From Occallatibacter gabretensis (GTDB taxonomy: Bacteria > Acidobacteriota > Terriglobia > Terriglobales > Acidobacteriaceae): a stretch of DNA of 64,000 bases. Position numbers and translations under genes: made by a program. Numbering within the stretch: the stretch's first letter is position 1; each line of letters starts with the position of its first letter. The stretch covers positions 1,990,114-2,054,113 of the forward strand of contig NZ_LAIJ01000009.1 of assembly GCF_001449115.1 (NCBI RefSeq). The letters run 5' to 3'. The notes beneath the pieces were generated by a model. It had not been told where the DNA came from. It saw only the letters and a list, made by a program, of their open reading frames with translations, and searched no databases. Positions 1 through 8,942 of this stretch are shown here, in pieces.

Positions 1-294
1 ACTGACGAACAACGGAACCGCGACGATCTCCGTAACCTTGCGGCTCGCCAGCCGTTCAATCGCCGCCTGGATGCTCGACCGCGTAGCCATCCCGAAGGCA
101 ACTTCCGTCGGTGCCTGCAAGTCCACCTGATCCGCCACATGACGGACTTCTTCGTTCCAATCCAAAGATCCGCCATGCGCCAGCAGCAGAATGCCGGGGC
201 GCGGAACCTTTTGCGTCGCAGCCGGAGGGGTCTGCACAAGCGCCGTAATCGGAATCAGAGCCATCAGGACGGATGTAAGCAGGATCTTCTTCAC
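1..294 (-). CDS. CbiX-like (sirohydrochlorin chelatase-type) secreted protein, 3' end outside window
   Basis: Starts GTG at 294, behind an AGAGG ribosome site, and runs off the left edge after 98 codons. The N-terminus (MKKILLTSVLMALIPITALV) looks like a signal peptide. It is followed by GILLLAHGGSLDWNEEVRHVADQV and later VTEIVAVPLFVS, the pattern of the CbiX/SirB chelatase fold: a strand, an HG active-site turn, and a second strand where partner members cross-check metal insertion. CbiX enzymes put cobalt or iron into sirohydrochlorin. An exported version is unusual and may have another role, such as metal binding. It lies 14 nt downstream of the small CxC protein and probably shares its transcript. 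The assignment rests on half a protein. Confidence 0.6.
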   Translation of the reverse strand, partial: MKKILLTSVLMALIPITALVQTPPAATQKVPRPGILLLAHGGSLDWNEEVRHVADQVDLQAPTEVAFGMATRSSIQAAIERLASRKVTEIVAVPLFVS

Positions 295-308
295 TATCTA
301 AACCTCTT

Positions 309-554
309 TCAATGAGTCAGCCCGCTCTTCGTCTCGGGAAACATCCGGAGATTCCCACCCACATCTTCACTCGATTCGTGAATCTTCGTGAGCTTATTCG
401 CGGCAGCGGTCATCAGCGTGGCCATCTGTTGAAACGCGGTCAGATCAAGATTGATCGTGACCGGACCGACACTGACATGGATCGAATTGCATTCACACAT
501 GCGAACCCGCCCCAATCCGGGACGGTCAGCAAGGATGATGTTGATGTCGTGCAT
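309..554 (-). CDS. Small conserved-looking CxC protein of unknown function
   Basis: Encodes 81 aa from ATG, preceded by an AGGGAG ribosome site. No known function recognised. The visible core is CECNSIHVSVGPVTINL followed by an amphipathic helix (FQQMATLMTAAANKL). This resembles a family of tiny proteins with a CxCxxxH motif and a short beta hairpin, which may bind a metal. It is the first gene of a two-gene unit with the CbiX-like protein and sits behind a dyad at 608-633 that resembles Rrf2-type operators. A link to iron or sirohaem is an inference from the neighbour only. Confidence 0.65.
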   Translation of the reverse strand: MHDINIILADRPGLGRVRMCECNSIHVSVGPVTINLDLTAFQQMATLMTAAANKLTKIHESSEDVGGNLRMFPETKSGLTH

Positions 555-607
555 AGGGTTCTCCCTGTCTTGTGATTCGCACGGAAGTACTTCCGAAGCG
601 CTTTTTA

Positions 608-633
608 AAATACGACCAAATTAGTCCGTATTT
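608..633. promoter_or_regulatory. Dyad resembling an Rrf2-family operator
   Basis: The two arms AAATACGACCAAA and TTAGTCCGTATTT match as an inverted repeat at 10 of 13 positions. Sites of the form GACnAAATTnGTC in AT-rich arms are known for several Rrf2/IscR-type repressors. It lies about 55 nt upstream of the CxC protein gene, where a promoter would be expected. A second, perfect 14-bp palindrome (CGGAAGTACTTCCG, 582-595) lies between it and the gene. No Rrf2 gene is in the window. Confidence 0.45.
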
Positions 634-852
634 GTTTTACACTAACCCACCCGCCGAATTCAAACAAGGGGAAGATCGCTCTTTGTCTCACAATTTGCCG
701 GCAAGTTCTTCCTGGCCTGGATGCGTCTCCAGTGCGGTAGAAGCATTCACGGGTAACTGGCAGCAGGTTCCGGCTTGAAAGTTGGCGAATCGCCGTTCAA
801 GGCCGATCTACGCCGATGAGTTGTAAATTTAGGGGAATTTAGGGGCGCTTTT

Positions 853-2043
853 CTATTGCTTATCTGCCATTTGCCGGGCCAGCGCCTCGGCCGCCATATC
901 CGCGGTAGTGTATCGCCTGGCTTGTCCATTGATCTCTGCGCGCAGCTCGTACCACAGCTCGTTCGGAATTTTAAGAAACGCTTCCACAACGGACGGATCA
1001 AATTGCGTTCCGGAGCAGCGCAATATCTCGGCCCTCGCCATGTCAAAGCCCCCCGCCGCGCGATACGGCCGGTCGCTGGTAATCGCATCCAGCGTATCCG
1101 CCACGGCAAAGATGCGCGACCCAACGGGAATCTCCGTTCCGCGCAGCGCGCTTGGATAGCCCGTGCCGTCAAAGCGCTCCTGGTGGCTGAAGACAATCTC
1201 CGCCGACCCGCGCAGAAACGGAATCTTCCGCAGAATATGGTAGCCGCGCGTGCAGTGCTCGCGCATAATCTCCTGCTCCGGATCAGTCAGCGGGCCCGGC
1301 TTCCGCAGAATGTTGTCCGGAATCGCCATCTTCCCGATATCGTGCAGAAATGCTCCGCGCGCAATCGTTTTAATTTCTTCCGGAGTCAGCCCCATCGCCC
1401 GCGCCAGCGCAATCGTGTACGCCGTCACGCGTTTCGAGTGGCCCTCCGTCTCGGCGTCTTTCAAATCAAGCGCGTCGCCCAGCGCCTCCAGCGTAATGTC
1501 ATACGAGTGTTCCAGGTCCTGCATCGCCTGGCGCAGCATCTCTGTCCGCGCCATTACGATCCGTTCCAGGTTCTCCTGGTAACTGCGATTTTCGAGCATC
1601 TGATGGCTGTGTTCGAGCGCCCGATGCACAGAGGCCACCAGGTGTTCGCGCTCAAACGGCTTCAGCAGATAATCAAACGCGCCTCGCCGCATTGCGTCGA
1701 TGGCCACGCTGATGTCGTGTACCGCCGTCACCATAATGACCGGCAGGTAGGGATGTTGCGCCCGTATCCGCTCCAGCAGCGCCAGCCCGCTGCCATCTTC
1801 CATCACAATGTCGGTGAGAACCGCATCGAAGGTATCCTGCTGAAGCATCTCCAGCGCTTCACGCCCATTGCTCGCAAGATGTACATGATGGCGGTGGTGC
1901 TCCAGCGTAGCGCCCATCATGGCGCGCACATTCGCTTCGTCATCCACTATAAGGATTCGGCCCGGACCGCTACTCTTTGCTGCGGAGCCCTCGGGGGCTT
2001 CCGCGCCTGGTGCGGTTTGTGTCGCATTGCGGCGCATTTGCAA
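853..2043 (-). CDS. Response regulator with HD-GYP phosphodiesterase output domain
   Basis: 396 aa. An N-terminal receiver domain (about 29-145) carries the acidic pair in LIVDDE, the phospho-acceptor Asp78 in LTDIV, and the Lys in LKPF. A coiled linker (about 148-185) leads to an HD-GYP domain with HDIGK at 234-238, SHQERFDGTGYP near 286-297, and the downstream FAVADTLDAITSDRPYR motif. HD-GYP proteins hydrolyse cyclic di-GMP, so this is probably a phosphorylation-controlled cyclic di-GMP phosphodiesterase in the cytoplasm. The start is TTG at 2043, chosen because AGGAG lies 9 nt upstream; an ATG two codons later is possible. No partner kinase is adjacent. A GGDEF protein that could make the substrate is at 31.3 kb. 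Confidence 0.88.
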   Translation of the reverse strand: MQMRRNATQTAPGAEAPEGSAAKSSGPGRILIVDDEANVRAMMGATLEHHRHHVHLASNGREALEMLQQDTFDAVLTDIVMEDGSGLALLERIRAQHPYLPVIMVTAVHDISVAIDAMRRGAFDYLLKPFEREHLVASVHRALEHSHQMLENRSYQENLERIVMARTEMLRQAMQDLEHSYDITLEALGDALDLKDAETEGHSKRVTAYTIALARAMGLTPEEIKTIARGAFLHDIGKMAIPDNILRKPGPLTDPEQEIMREHCTRGYHILRKIPFLRGSAEIVFSHQERFDGTGYPSALRGTEIPVGSRIFAVADTLDAITSDRPYRAAGGFDMARAEILRCSGTQFDPSVVEAFLKIPNELWYELRAEINGQARRYTTADMAAEALARQMADKQ

Positions 2044-2469
2044 TCTTTGCAGCTCCTGACAGCCTGTAACGGTGCGGCCTGTTTTTAGCGACTCCAGACT
2101 GACTTTCCGTCAGCCCACCGTCGTCTCAGGCCACCCTTTCTGTTGGATATGCGTAAACCGCTCTTGCTGGTTCCAATCTCTCATGCGCTTTAGGGTAAAA
2201 GCGAACCATGGAAGCAGGCATAGCATAGTGTATATCGGCGAATACCGCAAAAACTTTCCCGTGGTCGCGAATAATCAGCCGTACTCATCACCGCTCTATG
2301 CAATTCCATACTAAAGACACACTGCAAAAAGAGTTACTAAATAGACTGATGCGTTGTTACGCTATTTCGATCCCAATGTATAGAAAATATTTCGTACTGT
2401 ACATCATGTAATAAACGAAGATCCCATTTTCGTTGATCCACGCGTAATCCAATCATAATCCGGCCAGGA
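2044..2469. other. Intergenic region, no gene seen
   Basis: 426 bp between the HD-GYP gene and the end of glmU. The half next to glmU (about 2290-2460) is clearly richer in A and T than the surroundings. I see no convincing ORF, RNA gene or strong terminator. It must hold the promoter for the HD-GYP regulator. Confidence 0.5.
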
Positions 2470-3903
2470 TCATCCTTTTTCCTGCTCCTGCCGCATCCGC
2501 TTGGACGCCGCCCAACCCTCTTTCGTCACCTGTCGTGCGCGTCCCACCGCCAGTGCATCGGCCGGCACATCGCGCGTAATCGTCGAGCCCGCTCCGATCA
2601 GCGCTCCATCGCCCACCGAAATCGGAGCCACCAGGATCGAGTCGCTCCCGACAAAGACTTTACTGCCAATCTTCGTCTTCGACTTCCGCACACCGTCGTA
2701 ATTGGCCGTAATCACTCCCGCGCCAATATTGGTTCCCCCGCCAACCTCGGCATCGCCAATATACGCAAGATGATTCGCCTTTGTCCCCTTACCCAGCACG
2801 GCGTTTTTCGTCTCCACAAAATTGCCCACATGCACGTTCTCGCCCAGTTCCGTGCCTTCGCGCAGCCGCGAGAACGGGCCAATCTGCGCCCCGCTCGCCA
2901 CCTTGCTCTCCACCATCACGCAGCTCTGCCGCACCAGCACCGCATCACCAAGGACGCAGTTTTCCAGCACCGAATAGGACCGGATCCGGCACTCACTTCC
3001 AATCACCGTCTTTCCCAGCAGCTGCACAAACGGCTCAATCACCGTATCCGGCGCAATCTGCACATCGGCGTCAATCACGCACGTCTCCGGACGAAAAATC
3101 GTCACTCCCTCCGCCATCAGCCTCTTTGCCGTCGCCATGCGCAGCGTCTGGTCCAGCGCCACAATCTCGGCAATCGTGTTCGCGCCCAGAATCTCCACCG
3201 CATCCGGGGCTTCAATCGCCACCACGCGCTCACCCGAGGCCCGCAGCAGCGCCGCCATATCCGTCAGGTAAAGCTCGCCTGCGCTATTGTTCGCCGTCAG
3301 CCGGGGCAAGTGCTCCAGTAGGGTCTTCGTGCGAAACACATAAATGCCGGAGTTGATTTCCCTGAGTCCATCCAAGTCACCATGCTCAGCCTTCAGGTCC
3401 CTCTGCTCCACAATCGCGGTCACTTCAGCCGATTCCGGACCCGCCCGCAGCACGCGCCCGTATCCCGTCGGGTCTTCGGGAGCAGCCGTCAGAATCGTCA
3501 TCGCCGCGTGCTGCATTTGATGAAACTTCCACAGCTTCTCCAGCGTTTCCGTTTGAATCAACGGCACATCACCTGAAAGCACCAGGGTATTTTCGTAATC
3601 CTTGATCGCATCCGCCGCGCATTGAATCGCATGTCCCGTGCCACGCTGCTCGGTCTGTTCTACAAACTGCACGCCGGTCGCCGCCACGGCAGCCCGCACG
3701 CGCTCCGCCTGGTGCCCCACCACAGCAAAAATATGAGCCGCGGGCACAATGTGCTCCGCCGCCGCAATCACATGGGCCAGCAGCGGCTTGCCGCCAATCT
3801 CATGCAGCACCTTGGGCCGCCGCGATTTCAGCCGCGTCCCCTTGCCGGCGGCCATAATCACAATCGCCAGCTCTTTGGCGTCCACTTCCATCTCCTTACT
3901 CAC
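2470..3903 (-). CDS. glmU: Bifunctional GlmU: GlcNAc-1-P uridyltransferase / GlcN-1-P acetyltransferase
   Basis: 477 aa, a normal length for GlmU. It acetylates glucosamine-1-phosphate and then couples it to UTP, giving UDP-GlcNAc for peptidoglycan and lipopolysaccharide. The N-terminal pyrophosphorylase domain shows MAAGKGTRLKSRRPKVLHEI and later LSGDVPLI. The C-terminal half is a left-handed beta helix of hexapeptide repeats, with GPFSRLREGTELGENVHVGNFVETKN and YIGDAEVGGGTNIGAGVITANYDG as acetyltransferase hallmarks. The longest start is GTG at 3903, which overlaps the upstream peptidase stop as GTGA. A second GTG at 3885 has a better ribosome site (AAGGAG six bases before) and may be the real start. 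It is the last gene of the M16-M16-glmU operon. Confidence 0.96.
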   Translation of the reverse strand: MSKEMEVDAKELAIVIMAAGKGTRLKSRRPKVLHEIGGKPLLAHVIAAAEHIVPAAHIFAVVGHQAERVRAAVAATGVQFVEQTEQRGTGHAIQCAADAIKDYENTLVLSGDVPLIQTETLEKLWKFHQMQHAAMTILTAAPEDPTGYGRVLRAGPESAEVTAIVEQRDLKAEHGDLDGLREINSGIYVFRTKTLLEHLPRLTANNSAGELYLTDMAALLRASGERVVAIEAPDAVEILGANTIAEIVALDQTLRMATAKRLMAEGVTIFRPETCVIDADVQIAPDTVIEPFVQLLGKTVIGSECRIRSYSVLENCVLGDAVLVRQSCVMVESKVASGAQIGPFSRLREGTELGENVHVGNFVETKNAVLGKGTKANHLAYIGDAEVGGGTNIGAGVITANYDGVRKSKTKIGSKVFVGSDSILVAPISVGDGALIGAGSTITRDVPADALAVGRARQVTKEGWAASKRMRQEQEKG

Positions 3904-5423
3904 TGCTGCTGCGCTCCGCCATCCCCAGGGCCGCCCTTCGGCATGCCGGGAATCGTCACATCCAGCGTATGCACCGTCCCCAGTTTCAACTCATCCAGCC
4001 CCGGCTTGATCTCCTGCTTGTTTCCCACCACCAGCACCGCCAGCTTGTCCGGATGAATATACTTCTTCGCTGCTGCTGACAGGTCCGCAAGCGTCACCTT
4101 GGGAATCGCTGCTTCATACTTTTCGAGATAATCAGGCGGATAGCCATAAAACTCAAGCCGCACCTGCTCGGCCAGAACCTTTTCCCTTGTGTCATAGCGG
4201 AAGAGGAATCCATTCAGAATGTCTTCCTGTGACCGCTTCAGCTCTTCCTCAGTAAACGGCTGCGTCGTCAGCCCGGCAATCTCATCCAGTGCCGCCTTCG
4301 TTGCGTCCACCGTAGAGACGCTCTTGGTCAGCACCTCCACATTGAAGATTCCCGGATGGTCATAGTCGAACGAGATACCACCGCCTACCGCATAGGCATC
4401 ACCCATCTCGGTGCGTATCTTTTGAAAGAGCCGGCTCGAAAATCCACCGCCCAGAATGTCATTCATCACCGCCAGCGTCGGCACATCCGCATTGCGCCGG
4501 TCCGTGCCCAGCCCCACAATCTGCACATTGGACTGATTCACGTCTTCCTTGTCCACAAAGTAGAGAGCCGGCTTCGGTTCGCTGAAGCTTTCATGCCGCT
4601 GCGGCTCAGCCTTCACAGCGGGCAGCGATTCAAAGGCCGCGCGCAGCTTGGCCTCCATAGCCGCCCCGTCGAAATCTCCGCTCACCGCAATAATCAGCTT
4701 GCCCCCGATCGTTCTCCTGTGCCACGCCTCAAAGTCCGTCAGCTTCACCGCGCCAATCGTGGCCAGCTCCGCTTGTCGCGCATACGGACTCGCCGGTCCG
4801 TACACCAGCTTCGTTGCCTCGCGCCCCGCAATTCCAGCCTCATCGTCATTGCGGCGCACAATCCCAGCCGCCGCCTGTTGCTGCGCCAACTGTAGTTTTT
4901 CGGCGTTGAATTTCGGATGCAGAAGCAGATCCAGAGCCAGCGAAAACACCTGGTCCGAATCGCCTTTCAGCGAATCCCAGGACAGCCCGGTCGAATTCTC
5001 GCCGCCGGTTGTCTCGATATGCGCCGCGCGAGCCTCCAGAAAATCGTCCATCGCGTCGCCGTCCATCTTTGCCGTGCCGCTGGTGCGCCACGCCTCTCCG
5101 TACAGCGACACCATGCCGGTCTTGGCTGCATCCTCATCTCGCGCTCCGCCCGGAATCAGCACTGACCCGCTCACAAATGGCAGCTCATGATCCTCCTGCA
5201 GAAAGATCACAATTCCATTCTTCAGCTCCACGCGCTTCGGCATCTGCGGCTTGAACTCACGCAGCGGCGGAACCGGAATCTTCTCCCACGGCTTGCTCTG
5301 TTGCGCGCCAGCTATCACCGGAGCAATCATGGACATCAAACCCACCACAAGAATCGCAACGGCACGCACTGCTGCTACTTCAGTTCTGATCTCTGGTCTC
5401 TGATCTCTGATCTCTTTCCTCAT
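3900..5423 (-). CDS. M16-family peptidase homologue lacking the zinc motif (partner subunit)
   Basis: 507 aa with an N-terminal hydrophobic segment (about 18-40) consistent with export. Two M16 domains are visible, but where catalytic members have HxxEH this one reads GMVSLYGEAWRTSG, so the zinc site is gone. The C-terminal half keeps the family R...Y signature (GGFSSRLFQKIRTEMGDAYAVGGG). In two-subunit M16 peptidases one chain carries zinc and the other closes the chamber; the gene just upstream supplies the HxxEH chain, so the two probably act as a heterodimer in the periplasm. Its start overlaps that gene's stop by 4 nt. Residues 4-13 (EIRDQRPEIR) are encoded by a GATCAGAGA phrase repeat, an odd addition in front of the signal sequence. 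Confidence 0.9.
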   Translation of the reverse strand: MRKEIRDQRPEIRTEVAAVRAVAILVVGLMSMIAPVIAGAQQSKPWEKIPVPPLREFKPQMPKRVELKNGIVIFLQEDHELPFVSGSVLIPGGARDEDAAKTGMVSLYGEAWRTSGTAKMDGDAMDDFLEARAAHIETTGGENSTGLSWDSLKGDSDQVFSLALDLLLHPKFNAEKLQLAQQQAAAGIVRRNDDEAGIAGREATKLVYGPASPYARQAELATIGAVKLTDFEAWHRRTIGGKLIIAVSGDFDGAAMEAKLRAAFESLPAVKAEPQRHESFSEPKPALYFVDKEDVNQSNVQIVGLGTDRRNADVPTLAVMNDILGGGFSSRLFQKIRTEMGDAYAVGGGISFDYDHPGIFNVEVLTKSVSTVDATKAALDEIAGLTTQPFTEEELKRSQEDILNGFLFRYDTREKVLAEQVRLEFYGYPPDYLEKYEAAIPKVTLADLSAAAKKYIHPDKLAVLVVGNKQEIKPGLDELKLGTVHTLDVTIPGMPKGGPGDGGAQQQ

Positions 5424-6940
5424 TCCGCACCGCCATTCTTCGCTGCGGGAGCCGCTTCCGTCTCAATCCACGCGCTTGTCCGGTTGCTTGCCACAAACAC
5501 CTCATTCGCCACGCGCCGAATATCCGCCTTCGTCACCTTATCCACTTTGTCGAGCTGCTTGAACAGCTCCCGCCAATCGCCGTATCGCGTCTGGTACTCG
5601 GCCAGCGCATTCGCCAGACCCTGGTTATCCGCAAGGCCGCGCAAAAGATCGGCCCGCGTCCGGGTCTTGAACATCTTCAGCTCGTCGTCGCTCACGTCCG
5701 TTGTCTTCAGCTTCTCAATCTCTTTATGAATCGCATCCCGCATCTCCGCAGGCGCATGCCCCGGCAGCGGAACCGCATAGAACGCAAACAGCCCCGGATA
5801 CTTGTCTCCCGGATACGGACTGAATCCTTGTGCCTCCGCCGCAATCTGCTGATCCCGCACCAGGCTCCGGTACATCCGCGAGACTCGCCCATTCGACATA
5901 ATGTCCGCAATCGCGTCATACACCGCGTCATCCGGATCACGATAGCTCGGCCTGTGGTATCCCTCGATGTAAAACGGCTGCGTCTGCTCCTTGATCGCCA
6001 CCGTCTTCTCGGCAAACTGCTTCGGTTCCACCGTCGTCATCTCTTCCGGCTTCGGCCCGGCAGGAATGCGGCTGAAATACTTCTCCAGCATCGGCATCAC
6101 TTCTTGAGCCTTCACGTCTCCCACCACCGCGACAACCAGATTCGAGCCGACATAATACTTCTTGTGAAAATCCATCGCCTCGGTCGCCGTAATCTGGCCC
6201 ACTTCGCTCGGCCAGCCAATGCTGCTCCGCCCATAGGGATGTGCCACATAGGCCGTCGCCAGAAACTGCTCCAGCAGCCGCCCAATCGGGTCCGAATCCG
6301 TCCGCATCCGCCGCTCTTCCATCACCACGTTGCGCTCGGCATAAAACTCCCGCGGAACCACATCGGCAAGACGGCCACTCTCCAGCCAGGCCCACAGCTC
6401 CAGCCGGTTCTCGGGCATTGACCAGAAGAACAGCGTCTCGTCCAGGCCCGTCTCCGCATTCAGCCCCGCCGCGCCATTCCGCTCCGCAACTTCAGTAAAC
6501 TGGTTCGGAATCACAAATGTATGCGCCTCATCCTGCGCCGCCTTGAACTTCGCCGCCAGTTCCTTCAGCTTCTCGGGATTCGCGCCCAGCGCATTCAGCT
6601 TCTCCGCCTCAAAGGCATTATTCGCGGCCTCTACCTTTTCGAGCGCCACCTTCTCCGCCGCATAATCCTTCGTCCCAATCTCCGTCGTTCCCTTGAACGC
6701 CAGATGCTCGAACATATGCGCCAGCCCACTATCACCCGACGGGTCGTCCACATCGCCCGCATCCACAAACGTCACATAGCTGAAGACCGGCGCCTCTGGC
6801 CGCTCGCAGATCAACAGCGTCAGCCCATTCGGCAGCACCTTCGTCGTAATCCGCTGTTCAAAGCTCTTCTGATCCTGCGCGCTCGCAATCCCGCACACAG
6901 CCGCCAGCGCCAATCCCGCCACCCAATGTCTAAACGCCAT
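5420..6940 (-). CDS. Zinc M16-family peptidase (insulinase-like), catalytic subunit
   Basis: 506 aa with a signal peptide (about 1-21, ending ...GIASA). The inverted zinc motif HMFEH is at 75-79, and the distal Glu region NVVMEERRMR follows. Further M16 domains carry VAVVGDVKAQEVMPMLEKYF and NGRVSRMYRSLVRDQQIAAEAQGFS. Such proteins degrade peptides or protein fragments outside the cytoplasm. It is the first gene of a three-gene operon with the inactive M16 partner and glmU. It is divergent from the amidohydrolase gene at 7074, with about 130 bp shared upstream DNA. Confidence 0.93.
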   Translation of the reverse strand: MAFRHWVAGLALAAVCGIASAQDQKSFEQRITTKVLPNGLTLLICERPEAPVFSYVTFVDAGDVDDPSGDSGLAHMFEHLAFKGTTEIGTKDYAAEKVALEKVEAANNAFEAEKLNALGANPEKLKELAAKFKAAQDEAHTFVIPNQFTEVAERNGAAGLNAETGLDETLFFWSMPENRLELWAWLESGRLADVVPREFYAERNVVMEERRMRTDSDPIGRLLEQFLATAYVAHPYGRSSIGWPSEVGQITATEAMDFHKKYYVGSNLVVAVVGDVKAQEVMPMLEKYFSRIPAGPKPEEMTTVEPKQFAEKTVAIKEQTQPFYIEGYHRPSYRDPDDAVYDAIADIMSNGRVSRMYRSLVRDQQIAAEAQGFSPYPGDKYPGLFAFYAVPLPGHAPAEMRDAIHKEIEKLKTTDVSDDELKMFKTRTRADLLRGLADNQGLANALAEYQTRYGDWRELFKQLDKVDKVTKADIRRVANEVFVASNRTSAWIETEAAPAAKNGGAE

Positions 6941-7073
6941 TCGATTCCCTCATGCTCCTTCCAACGTATTGTTCGTAGCCCCGCGCGTCAAACTACCGAA
7001 CCACATCCTGCGCGCTTGCGTATACTTCGGCAGCAGCAGAAAACCTCGTCCCATCTGCTTTCAGGAGCCACTC

Positions 7074-8351
7074 ATGCGGAAATGGATTCTACGCGCCGTC
7101 ATCGCTCTCATCGTCCTCATTCTGGGCTTCGTTGCCGCCGCATGGCTCGTCTTCATCTATCCGCGCCGCAACTCCCATCCGCCGCTGCGCCTCGCCCACG
7201 GCACGCTCGTCATCCAGCACGCCCGCATCTACACATCGCCCACAGATCCGCCCATCGATGACGGCACTGTCCTCATCAAAGACGGCCTCATCGCCGCCGT
7301 CGGCCCCAACATCCCCATCCCAACCGACGCAACCCAAATCCCCTGCGATCACTGCATCGTCACCGCCGGCTTCTGGAATGTCCACGTCCATTTCACTGAG
7401 CCCAAGTGGTCCGGCGCTCAATTTCAGCCCGACGCCAAGCTCAACTCCCAGCTCGCCGACATGTTCCTGAGCCGCGGCTTCACCACCGTCGTCGACACCG
7501 GCTCCAATCCCTCCGATACCTTCGACATCCGCCGCCGCATCGAGCTCGGCCAGCTCACCGGCCCTTATATCTTCACTTCAGGCACGCCACTCTACCCTCC
7601 GCACGGCATCCCCTTCTACATCCGCGAATCCGCGCCTAAATGGCTGCAATCCCTCATGCCGCAGCCCGAAACCTCAGCCGAAGCCCAGCGCATCGTCCGC
7701 GAAAACCTCCACTCCGGCGCAGACATCACCAAGCTCTTCACCGGCTCATGGATTCAGCGCGGCCACGTCTTGCCCATGCCGCTCCCCATCGCCAAAGCCG
7801 CCGTCGAAGCCACGCACCTCAACGGCAAAATCGTCTTCGCCCATCCCTCCAACCTCGCCGGAATGCAAGTCGCCATCGACGCCGGAGTCGATGTCCTCGC
7901 CCACGCCGCCGACGACACCCGTGGCGTCACCCCGGAACTCCTCGCCAACGCCATCCACCACAACATGGCCATGGCCCCCACGCTCAAAATGTTCACCACC
8001 ACCGTCACCATAGACCCGCACTACATGGACCCCATCTACAACGAGGTCCGCACCTTCCACTCCCTCGGCGGAACCCTCCTCTTCGGCACAGACGTTGGCT
8101 ATATGACCGACTACACCACCGAAGGTGAGTTCGAAGGCCTCGGCAAATCCGGCCTCGACTGGAAAGACGTCCTCGCCATGCTCACCACCAACCCCGCCAC
8201 CCGCCTCGGCCAATCCGATCGCAAAGGAACGATCACCCCCGGCAAACTCGCCGACATCACCATCCTCAGCGACGACCCCTCCACCGCACTCACCAACTTC
8301 TCCCGCGTGCAAACCGTCATCCGTTCAGGAGCAGTCATATGGCAGCACTGA
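7074..8351 (+). CDS. Membrane-anchored or secreted amidohydrolase
   Basis: 425 aa from ATG 7074, chosen because CAGGAG lies six bases before it and the protein then begins with a clean hydrophobic anchor (RAVIALIVLILGFVAAAWLVFIY). The TIM-barrel metal sites of the amidohydrolase superfamily are visible: HVHF after strand 1, a Lys in DITKLFTGSW, the His in FAHPSNLAG and VLAHAADD, and the late Asp in LFGTDVGY. The end (GTITPGKLADITIL) is the small beta domain typical of imidazolonepropionase/prolidase-like members. The substrate cannot be read from sequence; cyclic amides or dipeptides are usual for such exported enzymes. Confidence 0.85.
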   Translation: MRKWILRAVIALIVLILGFVAAAWLVFIYPRRNSHPPLRLAHGTLVIQHARIYTSPTDPPIDDGTVLIKDGLIAAVGPNIPIPTDATQIPCDHCIVTAGFWNVHVHFTEPKWSGAQFQPDAKLNSQLADMFLSRGFTTVVDTGSNPSDTFDIRRRIELGQLTGPYIFTSGTPLYPPHGIPFYIRESAPKWLQSLMPQPETSAEAQRIVRENLHSGADITKLFTGSWIQRGHVLPMPLPIAKAAVEATHLNGKIVFAHPSNLAGMQVAIDAGVDVLAHAADDTRGVTPELLANAIHHNMAMAPTLKMFTTTVTIDPHYMDPIYNEVRTFHSLGGTLLFGTDVGYMTDYTTEGEFEGLGKSGLDWKDVLAMLTTNPATRLGQSDRKGTITPGKLADITILSDDPSTALTNFSRVQTVIRSGAVIWQH

Positions 8352-8427
8352 CCTCCCGGCAATCGCGCAGTCTGACTCCCCCGAAAGAGGAAGGCCGCAA
8401 AATCAAGAGTTTTGCTACTATCGAGCC

Positions 8428-8832
8428 ATGAAAAAGTCTCTTCCGGTGGCGCTTTTCGCCCTCCTCCTCACCTGCGGCACTCTCTTCGCACAGTCCACCC
8501 TGATGCTCTCGAATGTGCGCCGCATCTACATCGAGAAGATGGCCGACAATCTGGACCAGTACCTGGCATCCTCCATCTCCAGTAAATTCAAGGGCAGCGT
8601 CACCGTCGTTCTCGACAAAAAAGAAGCCGACGCCGTCATGAAGGGCATTAACATCGGCGCGCAGACCACGGAAAAAGCCACCGTTCAGCTTGTCGACCTC
8701 GGTGAGCGTCAGGTCCTCTGGTCAGGCACCGCAAACGACCGCACGCTGATGACCCTCGATATCTCCCACGGCGGCCAGCAAAAAATCGCAGACAACCTCA
8801 TCGGTCAGTTAAAGAAGGCGATGCGCAAGTAG
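8428..8832 (+). CDS. Small secreted protein of unknown function
   Basis: 134 aa with a clear signal peptide (MKKSLPVALFALLLTCGTLFAQS). The mature part is short, with alternating strands and helices (VRRIYIEKMADNLDQYLASSISSKF, VTVVLDKKEADAVMKG, VLWSGTANDRTLMTLDISHGGQQKIADNLIGQLKKAMRK). The phrase about conversion to a lipid or metal role is absent, so no function is proposed. The ...LWSG...ADNLIGQLKK pattern is shared in general shape with the DUF4136 protein at 35.9 kb, which also ends in a helix after a VWTGS strand, suggesting similar envelope-associated folds. Confidence 0.75.
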   Translation: MKKSLPVALFALLLTCGTLFAQSTLMLSNVRRIYIEKMADNLDQYLASSISSKFKGSVTVVLDKKEADAVMKGINIGAQTTEKATVQLVDLGERQVLWSGTANDRTLMTLDISHGGQQKIADNLIGQLKKAMRK

Positions 8833-8942
8833 CACAGCTTCTGCGGCAGCCCATCCTTGACCGCCTTCGCCGCGCCTCCGTATCCTCGCAGTCGAGCCGG
8901 CGCGTATGAATTCCGCGCGCCCACTCTGAGTCAGGAGCACGC

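Noticed and set aside
856..2088. 410-aa plus-strand frame opposite the HD-GYP gene
   Set aside because: Arg/His-rich shadow of GC-rich codons; the minus strand has clear domains.
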